Translations under genes and position numbers: made by a program | Notes under the pieces: generated by a model | What the model was told of the DNA's origin: nothing | Seen by the model: only the letters and a program-made list of their open reading frames with translations | Databases searched by the model: none | Shown here: positions 1 to 7,120 of the stretch, one piece after another | Numbering within the stretch: position 1 is the first letter of the stretch | Layout: every line of letters begins with the position of its first letter | NCBI GenBank assembly: GCA_934643765.1 | Contig: CAKUCT010000064.1 | Span: forward strand, 1-9,194 | Direction of reading: 5' to 3' | Length of the DNA: 9,194 bases | Source: an uncultured Oscillospiraceae bacterium | Lineage (GTDB): Bacteria; Bacillota; Clostridia; Oscillospirales; Oscillospiraceae

Positions 1-37
1 GCTATAGCTTTGACTGAGCCAGAATTGGATCATGCAC

Positions 38-82
38 AGCAATCCCCAGATTGTTTTTCAATCTGGGGATTGCTTTTATTTC
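38..82 (+). terminator. Intrinsic terminator of an upstream gene
   Basis: A perfect 16-bp inverted repeat (38-53 with 59-74) surrounds a TTTTT loop, and the right arm runs into TTTTATTTC. This is a textbook Rho-independent terminator on the plus strand. It should end the transcript of a gene lying left of the window. The short stretch at 1-37 has an in-frame TGA at 15-17 that could be that gene's stop, but too little is present to identify it. It also insulates the transporter gene downstream. Confidence 0.85.
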
Positions 83-92
83 ATCGGGCCGC

Positions 93-134
93 AGCGTCAG
101 CTGACAAGGGCACACGCGCTTGTCAGCTGACGCT
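93..134. repeat. Perfect 16-bp inverted repeat upstream of transporter promoter
   Basis: Arms 93-108 and 119-134 are perfect reverse complements around a 10-nt loop. Each arm also contains the 10-bp palindrome GTCAGCTGAC (96-105 and 122-131), so two copies of a symmetric site lie 26 bp apart centre to centre. Neither side has a T-tract, so it does not look like a terminator. It lies about 20 bp upstream of the predicted -35 of the transporter gene. An operator for a dimeric regulator is possible, and so is a simple mRNA or cruciform hairpin. No regulator gene is visible nearby. Confidence 0.6.
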
Positions 135-155
135 ACTGTCTTTGAGAAATCCCGG

Positions 156-184
156 TTTACTTCTGCCCGGATTTGTGGTATTTT
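156..184 (+). promoter_or_regulatory. Probable sigma-70-type promoter of the NSS transporter
   Basis: A TTTACT box (156-161) is followed after 17 bp by TATTTT (179-184), with a TG dinucleotide one base before the -10, so it reads as an extended -10 promoter. Transcription would start near 190 and leave a leader of about 50 nt before the ATG at 242. The spacing and the position between terminator and gene support it, although each hexamer matches consensus only partly. Confidence 0.45.
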
Positions 185-228
185 AAAGCCTGCATGCATG
201 CTGTATGTTTATACATCCTAAGAAACAC

Positions 229-234
229 AAGGAG
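229..234 (+). promoter_or_regulatory. Ribosome binding site fixing the transporter start at 242
   Basis: AAGGAG lies 7 nt before the ATG at 242. The longer in-frame start at 173 has no such site and would place a hydrophilic leader before a family-typical N-terminus. The start at 242 is therefore preferred. Confidence 0.8.
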
Positions 235-241
235 CAAAATC

Positions 242-1633
242 ATGGAGAAAAAATCCAATCATTTTTCCGGGCAGCTCGGCTTCGTCCTGGCCGCTGCCGG
301 GAGCGCGGTCGGCGTGGGGAACCTGTGGCGGTTTCCGTATCTGGCCGCAAAGGACGGCGGCGGACTGTTTTTGATCATCTATCTGGCGCTGGTTCTGACG
401 TTTGGCTTTACACTTCTGACCTCTGATATTGCCATCGGCCGCCACACGCAGAAAAGCGCCATCGGCGCCTACGCGGAAATGAGTCCGAAGTGGAAATTCC
501 TCGGCATTCTCACCTTCCTGGTACCAGTTCTGATTATGACCTACTACGCGGTCATCGGCGGCTGGATCACAAAATACGCCGTCGTCTATCTGACCGGCCA
601 GGCCAGCGCCGCGGCGCAGGACAACTACTTTACCGGCTTTATCACCTCGCCTGTCTCGCCTGTAATTTTTGCACTTTTGTTCATGGCCGTCACAGCGCTG
701 GTCGTCTACAACGGCGTGGAAGAGGGCATTGAAAAGGTCTCCCGGTTCATGATGCCGGTACTTCTTGTTCTGGTTGTCCTGATTGCGTTTTATTCTCTGA
801 CCCTCCGCAGTACCGACGCCTCCGGCCAGACCCGCACCGGTCTGCAGGGCTTTTTGTACTACATCACGCCGAATTTTGAAGGACTCACCGTCAGCCGCTT
901 CCTGGAGATTCTGCTTGACGCGATGAGCCAGCTGTTCTTCTCGCTGAGCGTGTCGATGGGCATTATGATCACCTACGGCTCGTATGTCAAAAAGGACGTC
1001 GACCTCAACAAGGCCGTCAACCAGATCGAGTTCTTTGACACCGGTGTGGCGCTGCTCGCGGGCGTGATGATCGTCCCGGCCGTGTATGTATTTTCCGGCA
1101 CCGATGGCATGAGCGCGGGCCCGAGCCTGATGTTTGTCTCGCTTCCGAAGGTCTTTGACGCCATGGGCACGGCGGGCATTATCGTTGGCGCGCTGTTTTT
1201 CATCACCGCCATCTTTGCCACGCTCACCTCCTGCATCTCCGTCCTGGAATCCATCACGGCAAACTGCGTGGAAATTTTCCACACCAGCCGGAAAAAGACC
1301 GTCCTCGTTCTGTCTGCCATCTACCTGACGGCCTCCGCCGTCATCGCCCTGGGCTACAGCATTTTCTATTTTGAAGTGAAGCTGCCAAACGGCTCAACTG
1401 CGCAGCTGCTCGATATCATGGACTACATCAGCAACTCCGTGATGATGCCGTTCATTGCCCTGCTCTCAACCATTCTGATCGGCTGGGTCAAAACGCCGCA
1501 GTATGTCATCGGCGAGATGGAGCGCAACGGCGAAACCTTCCGCCGCAAAGGCATCTACACGGTAATGATCCGCTACATCGCGCCTGCGATGATGCTGATT
1601 CTTTTCCTGCAGTCAACCGGCATCTTGTCCTGA
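242..1633 (+). CDS. Sodium-dependent transporter, NSS/SNF family (LeuT fold)
   Basis: This 463-residue membrane protein is predicted to import an amino acid or similar small solute using the sodium gradient. The TM1 signature AAAGSAVGVGNLWRFPY (17-33) is diagnostic of the neurotransmitter:sodium symporter family. Residues matching LeuT sodium ligands are visible: G20, A22, V23 and N27 in TM1, S234 in TM6, and T329/S330 in TM8. Tyr102 aligns with LeuT Tyr108 in the substrate site. The unwound TM6 reads FFSLSVSMG (232-240), where LeuT has Gly258 and this protein has Ser238, so the pocket probably differs from LeuT. About eleven membrane segments are seen and the chain stops right after the eleventh, as in Tyt1/MhsT-type bacterial members. 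The substrate cannot be read from the sequence. The gene stands alone between terminators. The family call is firm. Confidence 0.93.
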   Translation: MEKKSNHFSGQLGFVLAAAGSAVGVGNLWRFPYLAAKDGGGLFLIIYLALVLTFGFTLLTSDIAIGRHTQKSAIGAYAEMSPKWKFLGILTFLVPVLIMTYYAVIGGWITKYAVVYLTGQASAAAQDNYFTGFITSPVSPVIFALLFMAVTALVVYNGVEEGIEKVSRFMMPVLLVLVVLIAFYSLTLRSTDASGQTRTGLQGFLYYITPNFEGLTVSRFLEILLDAMSQLFFSLSVSMGIMITYGSYVKKDVDLNKAVNQIEFFDTGVALLAGVMIVPAVYVFSGTDGMSAGPSLMFVSLPKVFDAMGTAGIIVGALFFITAIFATLTSCISVLESITANCVEIFHTSRKKTVLVLSAIYLTASAVIALGYSIFYFEVKLPNGSTAQLLDIMDYISNSVMMPFIALLSTILIGWVKTPQYVIGEMERNGETFRRKGIYTVMIRYIAPAMMLILFLQSTGILS

Positions 1634-1665
1634 TGCCATCGATTTGAAAGATTTTTCGTCACTCT

Positions 1666-1697
1666 GTCCGGCAGCGCAATGCGCTGCCGGACTTTTT
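1666..1697 (+). terminator. Intrinsic terminator after the transporter gene
   Basis: A perfect 12-bp GC-rich stem (1666-1677 with 1681-1692) with a 3-nt loop is followed at once by TTTTT. It lies 32 nt after the TGA stop of the transporter and separates it from the VWA/MoxR operon. Confidence 0.9.
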
Positions 1698-1701
1698 CTG
1701 C

Positions 1702-1731
1702 TTGGCAGCGGCCGCCGCCGCGTGCTATACT
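1702..1731 (+). promoter_or_regulatory. Probable promoter of the VWA-MoxR operon
   Basis: TTGGCA (1702-1707), an 18-bp spacer and TATACT (1726-1731) closely match the vegetative promoter consensus, and TGC directly before the -10 makes it an extended -10 type. It sits just after the previous terminator. It is followed by a strong AAGGAGG (1751-1757) 7 nt before the ATG at 1765, so the operon has its own start of transcription. Confidence 0.7.
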
Positions 1732-1764
1732 GAAAGCAGTTGAGACTCGGAAGGAGGCGGCTGT

Positions 1765-3048
1765 ATGGAGCGCGGCGCGCAGCTATATCAGATCATCCGC
1801 GGGCGTCTGTACAAGGCGCTTCCGATGCTCGCTCTGCCGCTGGGCCTTCTGGACTGGCGCACAAGCGAGAGCGCGCTTCCCGGCACCGACGGCAGGTATT
1901 TCTACGCCCCACCTGCGTGGCTGGAAGCCCACGTGAAAACATCTGGCGCGGGAGAAGAACTGCTGCTCCACAGTGTTCTGCACGCCATGCTCGGCCATCT
2001 CTGGGGCCGCGGCGGGCGCGACGCGGCACGCTGGGACCTGGCCTGCGACATGGCGGCGGTCTTCCTGCAAAGCCGTCTGCTGGGTAAAACGCTGGAGCCC
2101 GAGCTTGCCAGAGCCTACTACGCCCTGCGCACAGATACGGTCTTCTCCGCCTCCGCTATTTATGCCCAGCTGACAGAGCAATTTCCGATAGACCTTTCGC
2201 ATCTGCGCCCGCTTTTTGCCCGCGACAGCCACAGCTTCTGGCAGATAGCAGCACTTCTGCAGCAGGCCCGATCATCCGGCGGCGAAGATGGCGGTGATCT
2301 TACCGCCATCTGGAAGCGCCAGGCAGGAAAGCTTCAGCCCTATATGCGCTCTGACCGGCCGAAAATCGGCGCCAGTACCGGCTCGCAGCGGCTGCGGCTG
2401 CAGTCGCTGCCGGAAAACCACACGCGGTTTGCAGCGCTTTTGCGCGCGTTTTCCGTGGTATGTGAAAACCGGCACGTCAACGACGCGGATTTTTCCTACG
2501 CCTGGTATGCCTACGGCATAGCGCACTACGACGCGATGCCGCTGATTGAGCCGCTGGAGTATTCCGAGGAACGCAAGCTGCGCGAGCTCGTGATTGTCCT
2601 GGACACCTCGGCCTCCTGCTCGCGCGGTTTGACTGTCCACTTTCTTTCCGCCGTCCACGACATTCTGCTGCGCGAGCATCTGTTTTTTGAGCGCTTCCAT
2701 CTGCACATTCTGCAATGTGACTGCGAGGTGCAGCAAGACGCGGTTGTCACAACGCTTGATGAATTCCAGTGGTATCTGGAGCATCTGGAGCTCTACGGCG
2801 GCGGCGGAACGGACTTCCGCCCGGCCTTCGCCCACATTGACCGTCTTGTGGCCCAGGGCGAGCTGCCGCAGCTCGGCGGCGTTTTATATTTTACGGACGG
2901 CTACGGCGTTTTCCCGGCCAGCGCGCCGGAGTACCCCGTCACATTTGTCATGCTTCAGTACCGGTATGACGATATTGATCTGCCGCGTTGGGCCGGAAAA
3001 CTGATTCTTGACGCAGAAAAACCCGGGAGGGACGAACAATGGATATAA
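1765..3048 (+). CDS. DUF2201-like protein with C-terminal VWA domain
   Basis: This is a predicted cytoplasmic protein of 427 residues; no signal peptide or membrane segment is seen. The N-terminal part resembles the DUF2201 putative-metallopeptidase domain: HSVLHAMLGH (69-78) is followed by a WDLACDMA helix (90-97). Relatives usually have HExxH here, but Ser70 replaces the catalytic Glu, so peptidase activity is doubtful while metal binding by H69, H73 and H78 remains possible. The C-terminal part is a VWA-like fold with an intact metal-ion-dependent adhesion site: DTSAS (280-284), T349 in GGTD, and D378 in YFTDGYG. Such proteins pair with MoxR ATPases, in the manner of the CoxE/CoxD and chelatase systems, to remodel or metallate a client protein. 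The downstream MoxR gene starts inside the last codons of this one, implying translational coupling. The exact role and client are unknown. Confidence 0.85.
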   Translation: MERGAQLYQIIRGRLYKALPMLALPLGLLDWRTSESALPGTDGRYFYAPPAWLEAHVKTSGAGEELLLHSVLHAMLGHLWGRGGRDAARWDLACDMAAVFLQSRLLGKTLEPELARAYYALRTDTVFSASAIYAQLTEQFPIDLSHLRPLFARDSHSFWQIAALLQQARSSGGEDGGDLTAIWKRQAGKLQPYMRSDRPKIGASTGSQRLRLQSLPENHTRFAALLRAFSVVCENRHVNDADFSYAWYAYGIAHYDAMPLIEPLEYSEERKLRELVIVLDTSASCSRGLTVHFLSAVHDILLREHLFFERFHLHILQCDCEVQQDAVVTTLDEFQWYLEHLELYGGGGTDFRPAFAHIDRLVAQGELPQLGGVLYFTDGYGVFPASAPEYPVTFVMLQYRYDDIDLPRWAGKLILDAEKPGRDEQWI

Positions 3049-4472
3049 AGCAGGCAAAAGAAGACATCCGCCGGACCTTTCTTGCCTATACCGAGCGAAG
3101 CGCGGACGGACTTCTGCGCATCCCAACCGTCCGGCAGCGGCCGGTGCTGTTGATGGGCCCGCCGGGCCTCGGCAAAACCGCCATCGTCTGGCAGCTGGCG
3201 CAGGAGCTTGGCGCCGGCTTCGTCGCCTACACCATGACGCACCACACGCGCCAGAGCGCGCTCGGCCTGCCGCTGATCCGTGAAAAGGTATACGGCGGAA
3301 AGACCTATCAGGCGACGGAATACACCATGAGCGAAATTCTGGCCGCCGTCTATGACCAGATGGAGAAAACCGGGCAAACGACCGGCATATTGTTCCTCGA
3401 TGAAATCAACTGCGTCTCTGAGACGCTGATGCCCGCCATGCTGCAGCTGCTGCAGAGCAAGCGCTTCGGCACGCACCAGCTTCCGGAGGGCTGGCTGATC
3501 GTCGCCGCAGGGAACCCGCCACAGTACAATGCCTCCGCGCGGCTGTTTGACGCGGTGACGATGGACCGCGTGAAGCTTCTGAACATCGAGGAGAACTTTT
3601 CCGTCTGGCAGAGCTACGCGCATGCGCGCGGCCTGCATCCGGCGATTCTGGCTTATCTGGAGCAAAACTCAGAGCATTTTTACTGCGTGCAGCCGCACGC
3701 ACATGGCAAAAGCTTCGTCACGGCGCGCGCCTGGGAAGATCTTTCTGAGATTCTCTACAGCTACGCGCGGCTTGGCTTTCCGGTGGAGCAGACGCTCTTT
3801 GGAGAATACCTGCAGCACGAAGAGATTGCGGCCTCGTTTGCGGCCTTCTTCCAGCTGAGCAGCGCCTGCGCCCGGATGATGGACATTCCATCGATTCTTG
3901 CGGGAAACGATTGTTCCTGCGCGCCGGAGCTGCGCGCGCTGCGCTTTGACGGCCGGCTGGCCGCGGCGGAGTTCTTGCTGCATGCCCTATCCAAAGAGCT
4001 GCGCCAGTGGCGCAGCGATCATACCTTCTCCGAAAGTCTTTCAAGCTTTCTGCGCGCCGTACAAAATGCCCCCGAACCGCTTGCCGCCGCGCGCGAGCAG
4101 CTTGCCTGCCGCGAGCAGGCGATGCAGGTGAAAAAAAACTGCGGCGTGCTATTGCCGGAAGAAGAAGCCGCGGAACGCCTGTTCTCCCGGCGGGTGCATG
4201 CCTTGACAGACGGCGCAGCAGATCTTTCCGCCCTGACAGAGGAAGCCACCGCCCGCCGCGCATCGCAGAGCGCCTCCGGCGCGCTTCTTACGTCCCATCT
4301 GGAAAACGCCATGCAGTTTCTGCAGGAAACGTTTGGCCCGGGGCATGAGCTTCTGGTCTTTTTGACGCAGCTGAGCGCCCTGCCGGACGCGAAACGCTTC
4401 TTGCGGGAAAGCGCAATCTATACCGCGCTGCTACAAAAAACGTCCCCGGAGGAACTGTCAAAGCATTTATAG
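3039..4472 (+). CDS. MoxR-type AAA+ ATPase
   Basis: This 477-residue ATPase is predicted to work with the VWA protein encoded just before it. Walker A is GPPGLGKT (40-47), Walker B is ILFLDEIN (117-124), sensor 1 is N159 in AAGNP, a probable arginine finger is R177 in MDR, and R230 in VTARAWEDLS resembles the sensor-2 region. TMTHHTRQSALGLPLI (65-80) follows strand 2 and is a stretch I associate with the MoxR group found beside DUF2201/VWA proteins. The core ends near residue 250. The remaining 220 or so residues are helical, rich in Ala, Glu and Leu, and make it longer than a minimal MoxR of about 320 residues. The start is set by GGGAGG (3025-3030), and the ORF overlaps the upstream stop by 10 nt. 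MoxR proteins act as chaperones in maturing metalloenzymes or complexes; no such client is certain here. Confidence 0.88.
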   Translation: MDIKQAKEDIRRTFLAYTERSADGLLRIPTVRQRPVLLMGPPGLGKTAIVWQLAQELGAGFVAYTMTHHTRQSALGLPLIREKVYGGKTYQATEYTMSEILAAVYDQMEKTGQTTGILFLDEINCVSETLMPAMLQLLQSKRFGTHQLPEGWLIVAAGNPPQYNASARLFDAVTMDRVKLLNIEENFSVWQSYAHARGLHPAILAYLEQNSEHFYCVQPHAHGKSFVTARAWEDLSEILYSYARLGFPVEQTLFGEYLQHEEIAASFAAFFQLSSACARMMDIPSILAGNDCSCAPELRALRFDGRLAAAEFLLHALSKELRQWRSDHTFSESLSSFLRAVQNAPEPLAAAREQLACREQAMQVKKNCGVLLPEEEAAERLFSRRVHALTDGAADLSALTEEATARRASQSASGALLTSHLENAMQFLQETFGPGHELLVFLTQLSALPDAKRFLRESAIYTALLQKTSPEELSKHL

Positions 4473-4482
4473 CGCATATAAA

Positions 4483-4514
4483 AATCCCGCCTTGTCTCAG
4501 GACAGGACGGGATT
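4483..4514 (-). terminator. Terminator of the minus-strand operon, between convergent operons
   Basis: Arms 4483-4496 and 4501-4514 form a 14-position stem with only two imperfect positions around a 4-nt loop. Read on the minus strand it is followed by TTTATAT, after AATCCCG-type stem ends, so it should terminate the fumarate-reductase operon, whose last gene stops at 4534. On the plus strand it follows the MoxR stop at 4472 by 10 nt, but the T-tract there is weak, so it may also slow plus-strand transcription. It occupies most of the 61-nt gap between the two converging genes. Confidence 0.75.
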
Positions 4515-4533
4515 CCTTTGTTACTTCACGCTT

Positions 4534-4812
4534 TTACGCTGCCTGCCGTTCCAGCTTCCGATTGCGGAAATACAGACAGATATCGATTGTCACCATCGTG
4601 ATATTCAGAATGTAGAAATAGAACGCAAGATTATGATTGTGCGTCATCAGCTTCGACGAGATGCCGCACAGATAGCCAAACAAAATGAAAAAGCTGAAGA
4701 GCACGCTCTTGCCCTTTGTCGATCGGCTGCGATAAGAGCGGATAATGGACAGCGGCCAGGAAATGCCAAAGCTGATGATCATCATAGCTTCCAAAATCTC
4801 TGCAAGGTGCAT
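4534..4812 (-). CDS. Small three-helix membrane protein, PQ-loop/SemiSWEET-like
   Basis: This 92-residue protein has three predicted membrane helices (about 5-25, 36-54 and 61-82). Between the first two lies a WP motif and a basic, polar loop (SWPLSIIRSYRSRSTKGKS, 18-36). The helix count, size, proline in helix 1 and basic loop resemble PQ-loop/SemiSWEET half-transporters, which dimerise to move sugars or other small solutes, but the classic PQ pair is WP-Leu here. Both the family call and any transport role are therefore inferred. The start at 4812 has GGGAGG a few bases upstream, and the gene begins 12 nt after the flavoprotein stop as the last gene of the operon. A longer in-frame reading was not needed. 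It could instead be a structural or anchor protein for the reductase, though it lacks the haem-binding histidines of fumarate-reductase anchors. Confidence 0.7.
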   Translation of the reverse strand: MHLAEILEAMMIISFGISWPLSIIRSYRSRSTKGKSVLFSFFILFGYLCGISSKLMTHNHNLAFYFYILNITMVTIDICLYFRNRKLERQAA

Positions 4813-4824
4813 GGTGTTCCTCCC

Positions 4825-6426
4825 TCAATCTCTCTTTCTTGTATAGTCCGGCAGCAGACGCGGCGATGGCATTGCGTCCAATATTCCGGCGTTTGCTCGT
4901 TCTTCTTCAAAAGCTGTCACGTGAGAAAGAGTCAGCGCGCCGGCTGTGACGCTCTTTGCCTTTTCGCCCGCGTTTCGTCCGGCGTTGCGGCCGAAGACAA
5001 TGATATCCAGCAGACTGTTGCCCATCAGGCGGTTGCGTCCGTGGATGCCGCCCACGACCTCACCGGCCGCAAAGAGATTCTCCACATCCGTCTGCCCATC
5101 CGGGGTAATGTGCAGGCCGCCGTTCTGATAGTGCAGCGTCGGATAGACCAAAATCGGCCCCGTGCGAATATCGATGCCGTGTTTGCCGAACATGCGCATC
5201 ATCGCCGGGATTCGCTTTTCAATCGTGCCCTTGCCGCCCTTGATCTCGATCATCGGCGTATCCAGCCACACGGCGTCCCCCAGCGGGGTTCTGACGCCCT
5301 TGTGCCGCTCGGAGCACTCGCGGATGATGGACGCCGCGGCTACGTCGCGCGTCTCGAGGGGATTCATGAACGCCTCGCCCTCACAGTTCACCAGCATCGC
5401 GCCGACCGAGCGCACCTTTTCCGTCACCAGCGCGCCGTAGATCTGCGCCGGGAAGGCCGCGCCTGTGGGATGGTACTGCAGCGTATCCGGATACAGAAGC
5501 TTTGCGCCCGCGCGGTAGCCCAGCACCAGACCGTCTGCCGTCGCGCCGTAGTGGTTGGAGGTCGGGAAGCCCTGATAGTGCAGCCGCCCCGCGCCGCCGG
5601 TAGCTAGAATCACGGTCTTTGCCTTGGCAATCAGAATTTCCTTGGTCTCCATATTCTGCAGCACCGCGCCCGCGCAGCGGCCGTTTTCATCGAGAATCAG
5701 CTCAATGGCCGATGTGAAGTCCACGACCTCAATGCCGCGGTTTAAAACCTCGTCGCGGAGCGTGCGCATGATCTCGGCGCCCGAGTAGTCCTTGGCCGCG
5801 TGCATGCGCTTTCTCGACGTGCCGCCGCCATGGGTCGTAATCATCGTGCCGTCCGGCGCCTTGTCAAATTCCACGCCGAGCCCGGACAGCCACTGGATGG
5901 CCTCCGGCGCCTCGGTGACGAGCTTGTAAAGAAGATCCTTCTGCGCCGCAAAGTGGCCGCCGCCGTAGGCGTCCAGAAAATGCTGGGCCGGGGAGTCGTT
6001 CGGCTTGTCCGCCGCCTGGATGCCGCCCTCGGCCATCATGGTGTTGGCGTCGCCCATGCGAAGTTTCGTCACGAGCAGCACCTTCGCCCCCGCGTTGTCT
6101 GCCTCGATTGCCGCCGAGCAGCCCGCGCCGCCGCCGCCGATGATCAATACATCTGCCTCATAGTCCACGCTCGTCAGATCTGCGTGCTCGTCCAGCAGCC
6201 GCGCTCTGCCCTCCAGCAGCGCCGCCAGCTCCAGCGGAACCTTGTCCCCCTTATTCGGGCCGACGCGCAGCGTTGTAAACTGGTTTTCCCGATAGTCCGG
6301 GTGGAAGGTCTTGAGCAAGGTCTCTTTTTCCTCCGCGCTCATGCGCGCCGGATTCAGCTTGACATTCTCCGCGCGCGCCGCTTCGACCTTGCGGATAGAT
6401 TCCTGAATTTTGGGATCGGTATACAT
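4825..6426 (-). CDS. Fumarate reductase/succinate dehydrogenase-type flavoprotein, soluble TfrA-like
   Basis: This 533-residue flavoprotein is predicted to reduce fumarate (or a related enoate) to succinate. An N-terminal extension of about 88 residues precedes the FAD dinucleotide motif DVLIIGGGGAG (92-102). AEGGI (132-136) and ATGGAG (275-280) are further FAD contacts. Catalytic positions of the FrdA family are all present: H319 in QYHPTG, T335/E336, R360 in ETRDVAA, H432 in LHYQNGGL, and R466 in GRNRLMGNSLLD. The histidine that covalently carries FAD in membrane fumarate reductases is replaced by Asn128 (ANTMMAEGG), so FAD is probably bound non-covalently, as in thiol:fumarate reductase and L-aspartate oxidase. 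The C-terminal helical domain is short, about 50 residues after the FAD cap. It lies 12 nt after the iron-sulfur gene, whose stop codon overlaps this gene's AAGGAGG. L-aspartate oxidase is less likely because no other NAD-synthesis gene is present and the iron-sulfur partner is adjacent. Confidence 0.88.
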   Translation of the reverse strand: MYTDPKIQESIRKVEAARAENVKLNPARMSAEEKETLLKTFHPDYRENQFTTLRVGPNKGDKVPLELAALLEGRARLLDEHADLTSVDYEADVLIIGGGGAGCSAAIEADNAGAKVLLVTKLRMGDANTMMAEGGIQAADKPNDSPAQHFLDAYGGGHFAAQKDLLYKLVTEAPEAIQWLSGLGVEFDKAPDGTMITTHGGGTSRKRMHAAKDYSGAEIMRTLRDEVLNRGIEVVDFTSAIELILDENGRCAGAVLQNMETKEILIAKAKTVILATGGAGRLHYQGFPTSNHYGATADGLVLGYRAGAKLLYPDTLQYHPTGAAFPAQIYGALVTEKVRSVGAMLVNCEGEAFMNPLETRDVAAASIIRECSERHKGVRTPLGDAVWLDTPMIEIKGGKGTIEKRIPAMMRMFGKHGIDIRTGPILVYPTLHYQNGGLHITPDGQTDVENLFAAGEVVGGIHGRNRLMGNSLLDIIVFGRNAGRNAGEKAKSVTAGALTLSHVTAFEEERANAGILDAMPSPRLLPDYTRKRD

Positions 6427-6438
6427 CGTGCTGCCTCC

Positions 6439-7113
6439 TTACGCTTCCATCTCGCGGTGGTTATAGAGCTCTTTGATCTCGTCCAAGGGCTTTTCCATCA
6501 GACTTTCAATCAGAGCCTCAAACTTTCCTTCCCGGATTTCTTCCACGCGCACATCCAGGTGTTCACAGTGCGGGGCCAAGAACTTACCGTTGAGGCGCCG
6601 GGCCAGCATCGCGACCTGCGGATGCGAAATGCCGGCGGGACAGCGCGACGAGCACACGCCGCACATCACGCAGTCAAACGATTCTTCCGCGCACTTTTCA
6701 TACTCGCCCCGCTGCGCGTAGGCGATGTACTGCATCACGTTAAGCCCCTGCGTGCATGCCTTCGTGCAGGCGTTGCAGCCGACGCAGGAATAGATCTCGG
6801 GATACAGCTGCATCATAATTTGCTGCGTGGGCCTGATCTTTTCGATGTCATAGATTTCTTTTACCAACGGGAAGAAGGGCAGCGTCGCCACATACATATT
6901 GTTTTCGACCTTTGTCGAGCAGGCAAGGCACGCTTTGAGCTCGCGGTCGCCCGCGATGCGGTAGATCGTCGCGCACGCGCCGCAGAAGCCATTGCGGCAG
7001 CCGCAGCCGCGCACCAACTGGTAGCCGGAATACTCCATGGCCTCCATGATGGTCAGGCTCTCCGGCACTTCATATTTCTTTCCAAACAGGAACACATTCA
7101 CCATTGTTTCCAT
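6439..7113 (-). CDS. Fumarate reductase-type iron-sulfur subunit (2Fe-2S plus two 4Fe-4S)
   Basis: This is the electron-transfer subunit that should feed the adjacent flavoprotein; it is 224 residues from the chosen start. A ubiquitin-like ferredoxin domain comes first, with a plant-type 2Fe-2S set C39-x4-C44-x2-C47 and C62 (C37 and C65 are extra). An HdrC-like domain follows with two 4Fe-4S motifs: C110-C113-C116-C120 and C148-C151-C154-C158-Pro. Membrane SdhB/FrdB proteins instead carry one each of 2Fe-2S, 4Fe-4S and 3Fe-4S, so this pattern points to the TfrB/HdrC type. The CCG (HdrB-like) domain that ends archaeal TfrB is absent; the C-terminus is a short acidic helical tail. The start at 7113 is chosen for its AAGGAG. 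The frame stays open to 7350, but that extension has no ribosome site and no family resemblance. Confidence 0.85.
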   Translation of the reverse strand: METMVNVFLFGKKYEVPESLTIMEAMEYSGYQLVRGCGCRNGFCGACATIYRIAGDRELKACLACSTKVENNMYVATLPFFPLVKEIYDIEKIRPTQQIMMQLYPEIYSCVGCNACTKACTQGLNVMQYIAYAQRGEYEKCAEESFDCVMCGVCSSRCPAGISHPQVAMLARRLNGKFLAPHCEHLDVRVEEIREGKFEALIESLMEKPLDEIKELYNHREMEA

Positions 7114-7120
7114 CGTGTCG

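Noticed and set aside
218..1282. 354-residue minus-strand open frame opposite the transporter
   Set aside because: It is highly charged, low in information, and lies wholly antisense to a well-supported NSS transporter.
4492..5607. 371-residue plus-strand open frame
   Set aside because: It runs opposite the flavoprotein and small membrane protein, begins inside the terminator hairpin, and shows no family features.
4825..6426. L-aspartate oxidase (NadB) as the identity of the flavoprotein
   Set aside because: The missing FAD-linking histidine is NadB-like, but the adjacent ferredoxin-type subunit and the absence of nadA/nadC favour a fumarate-reductase role.
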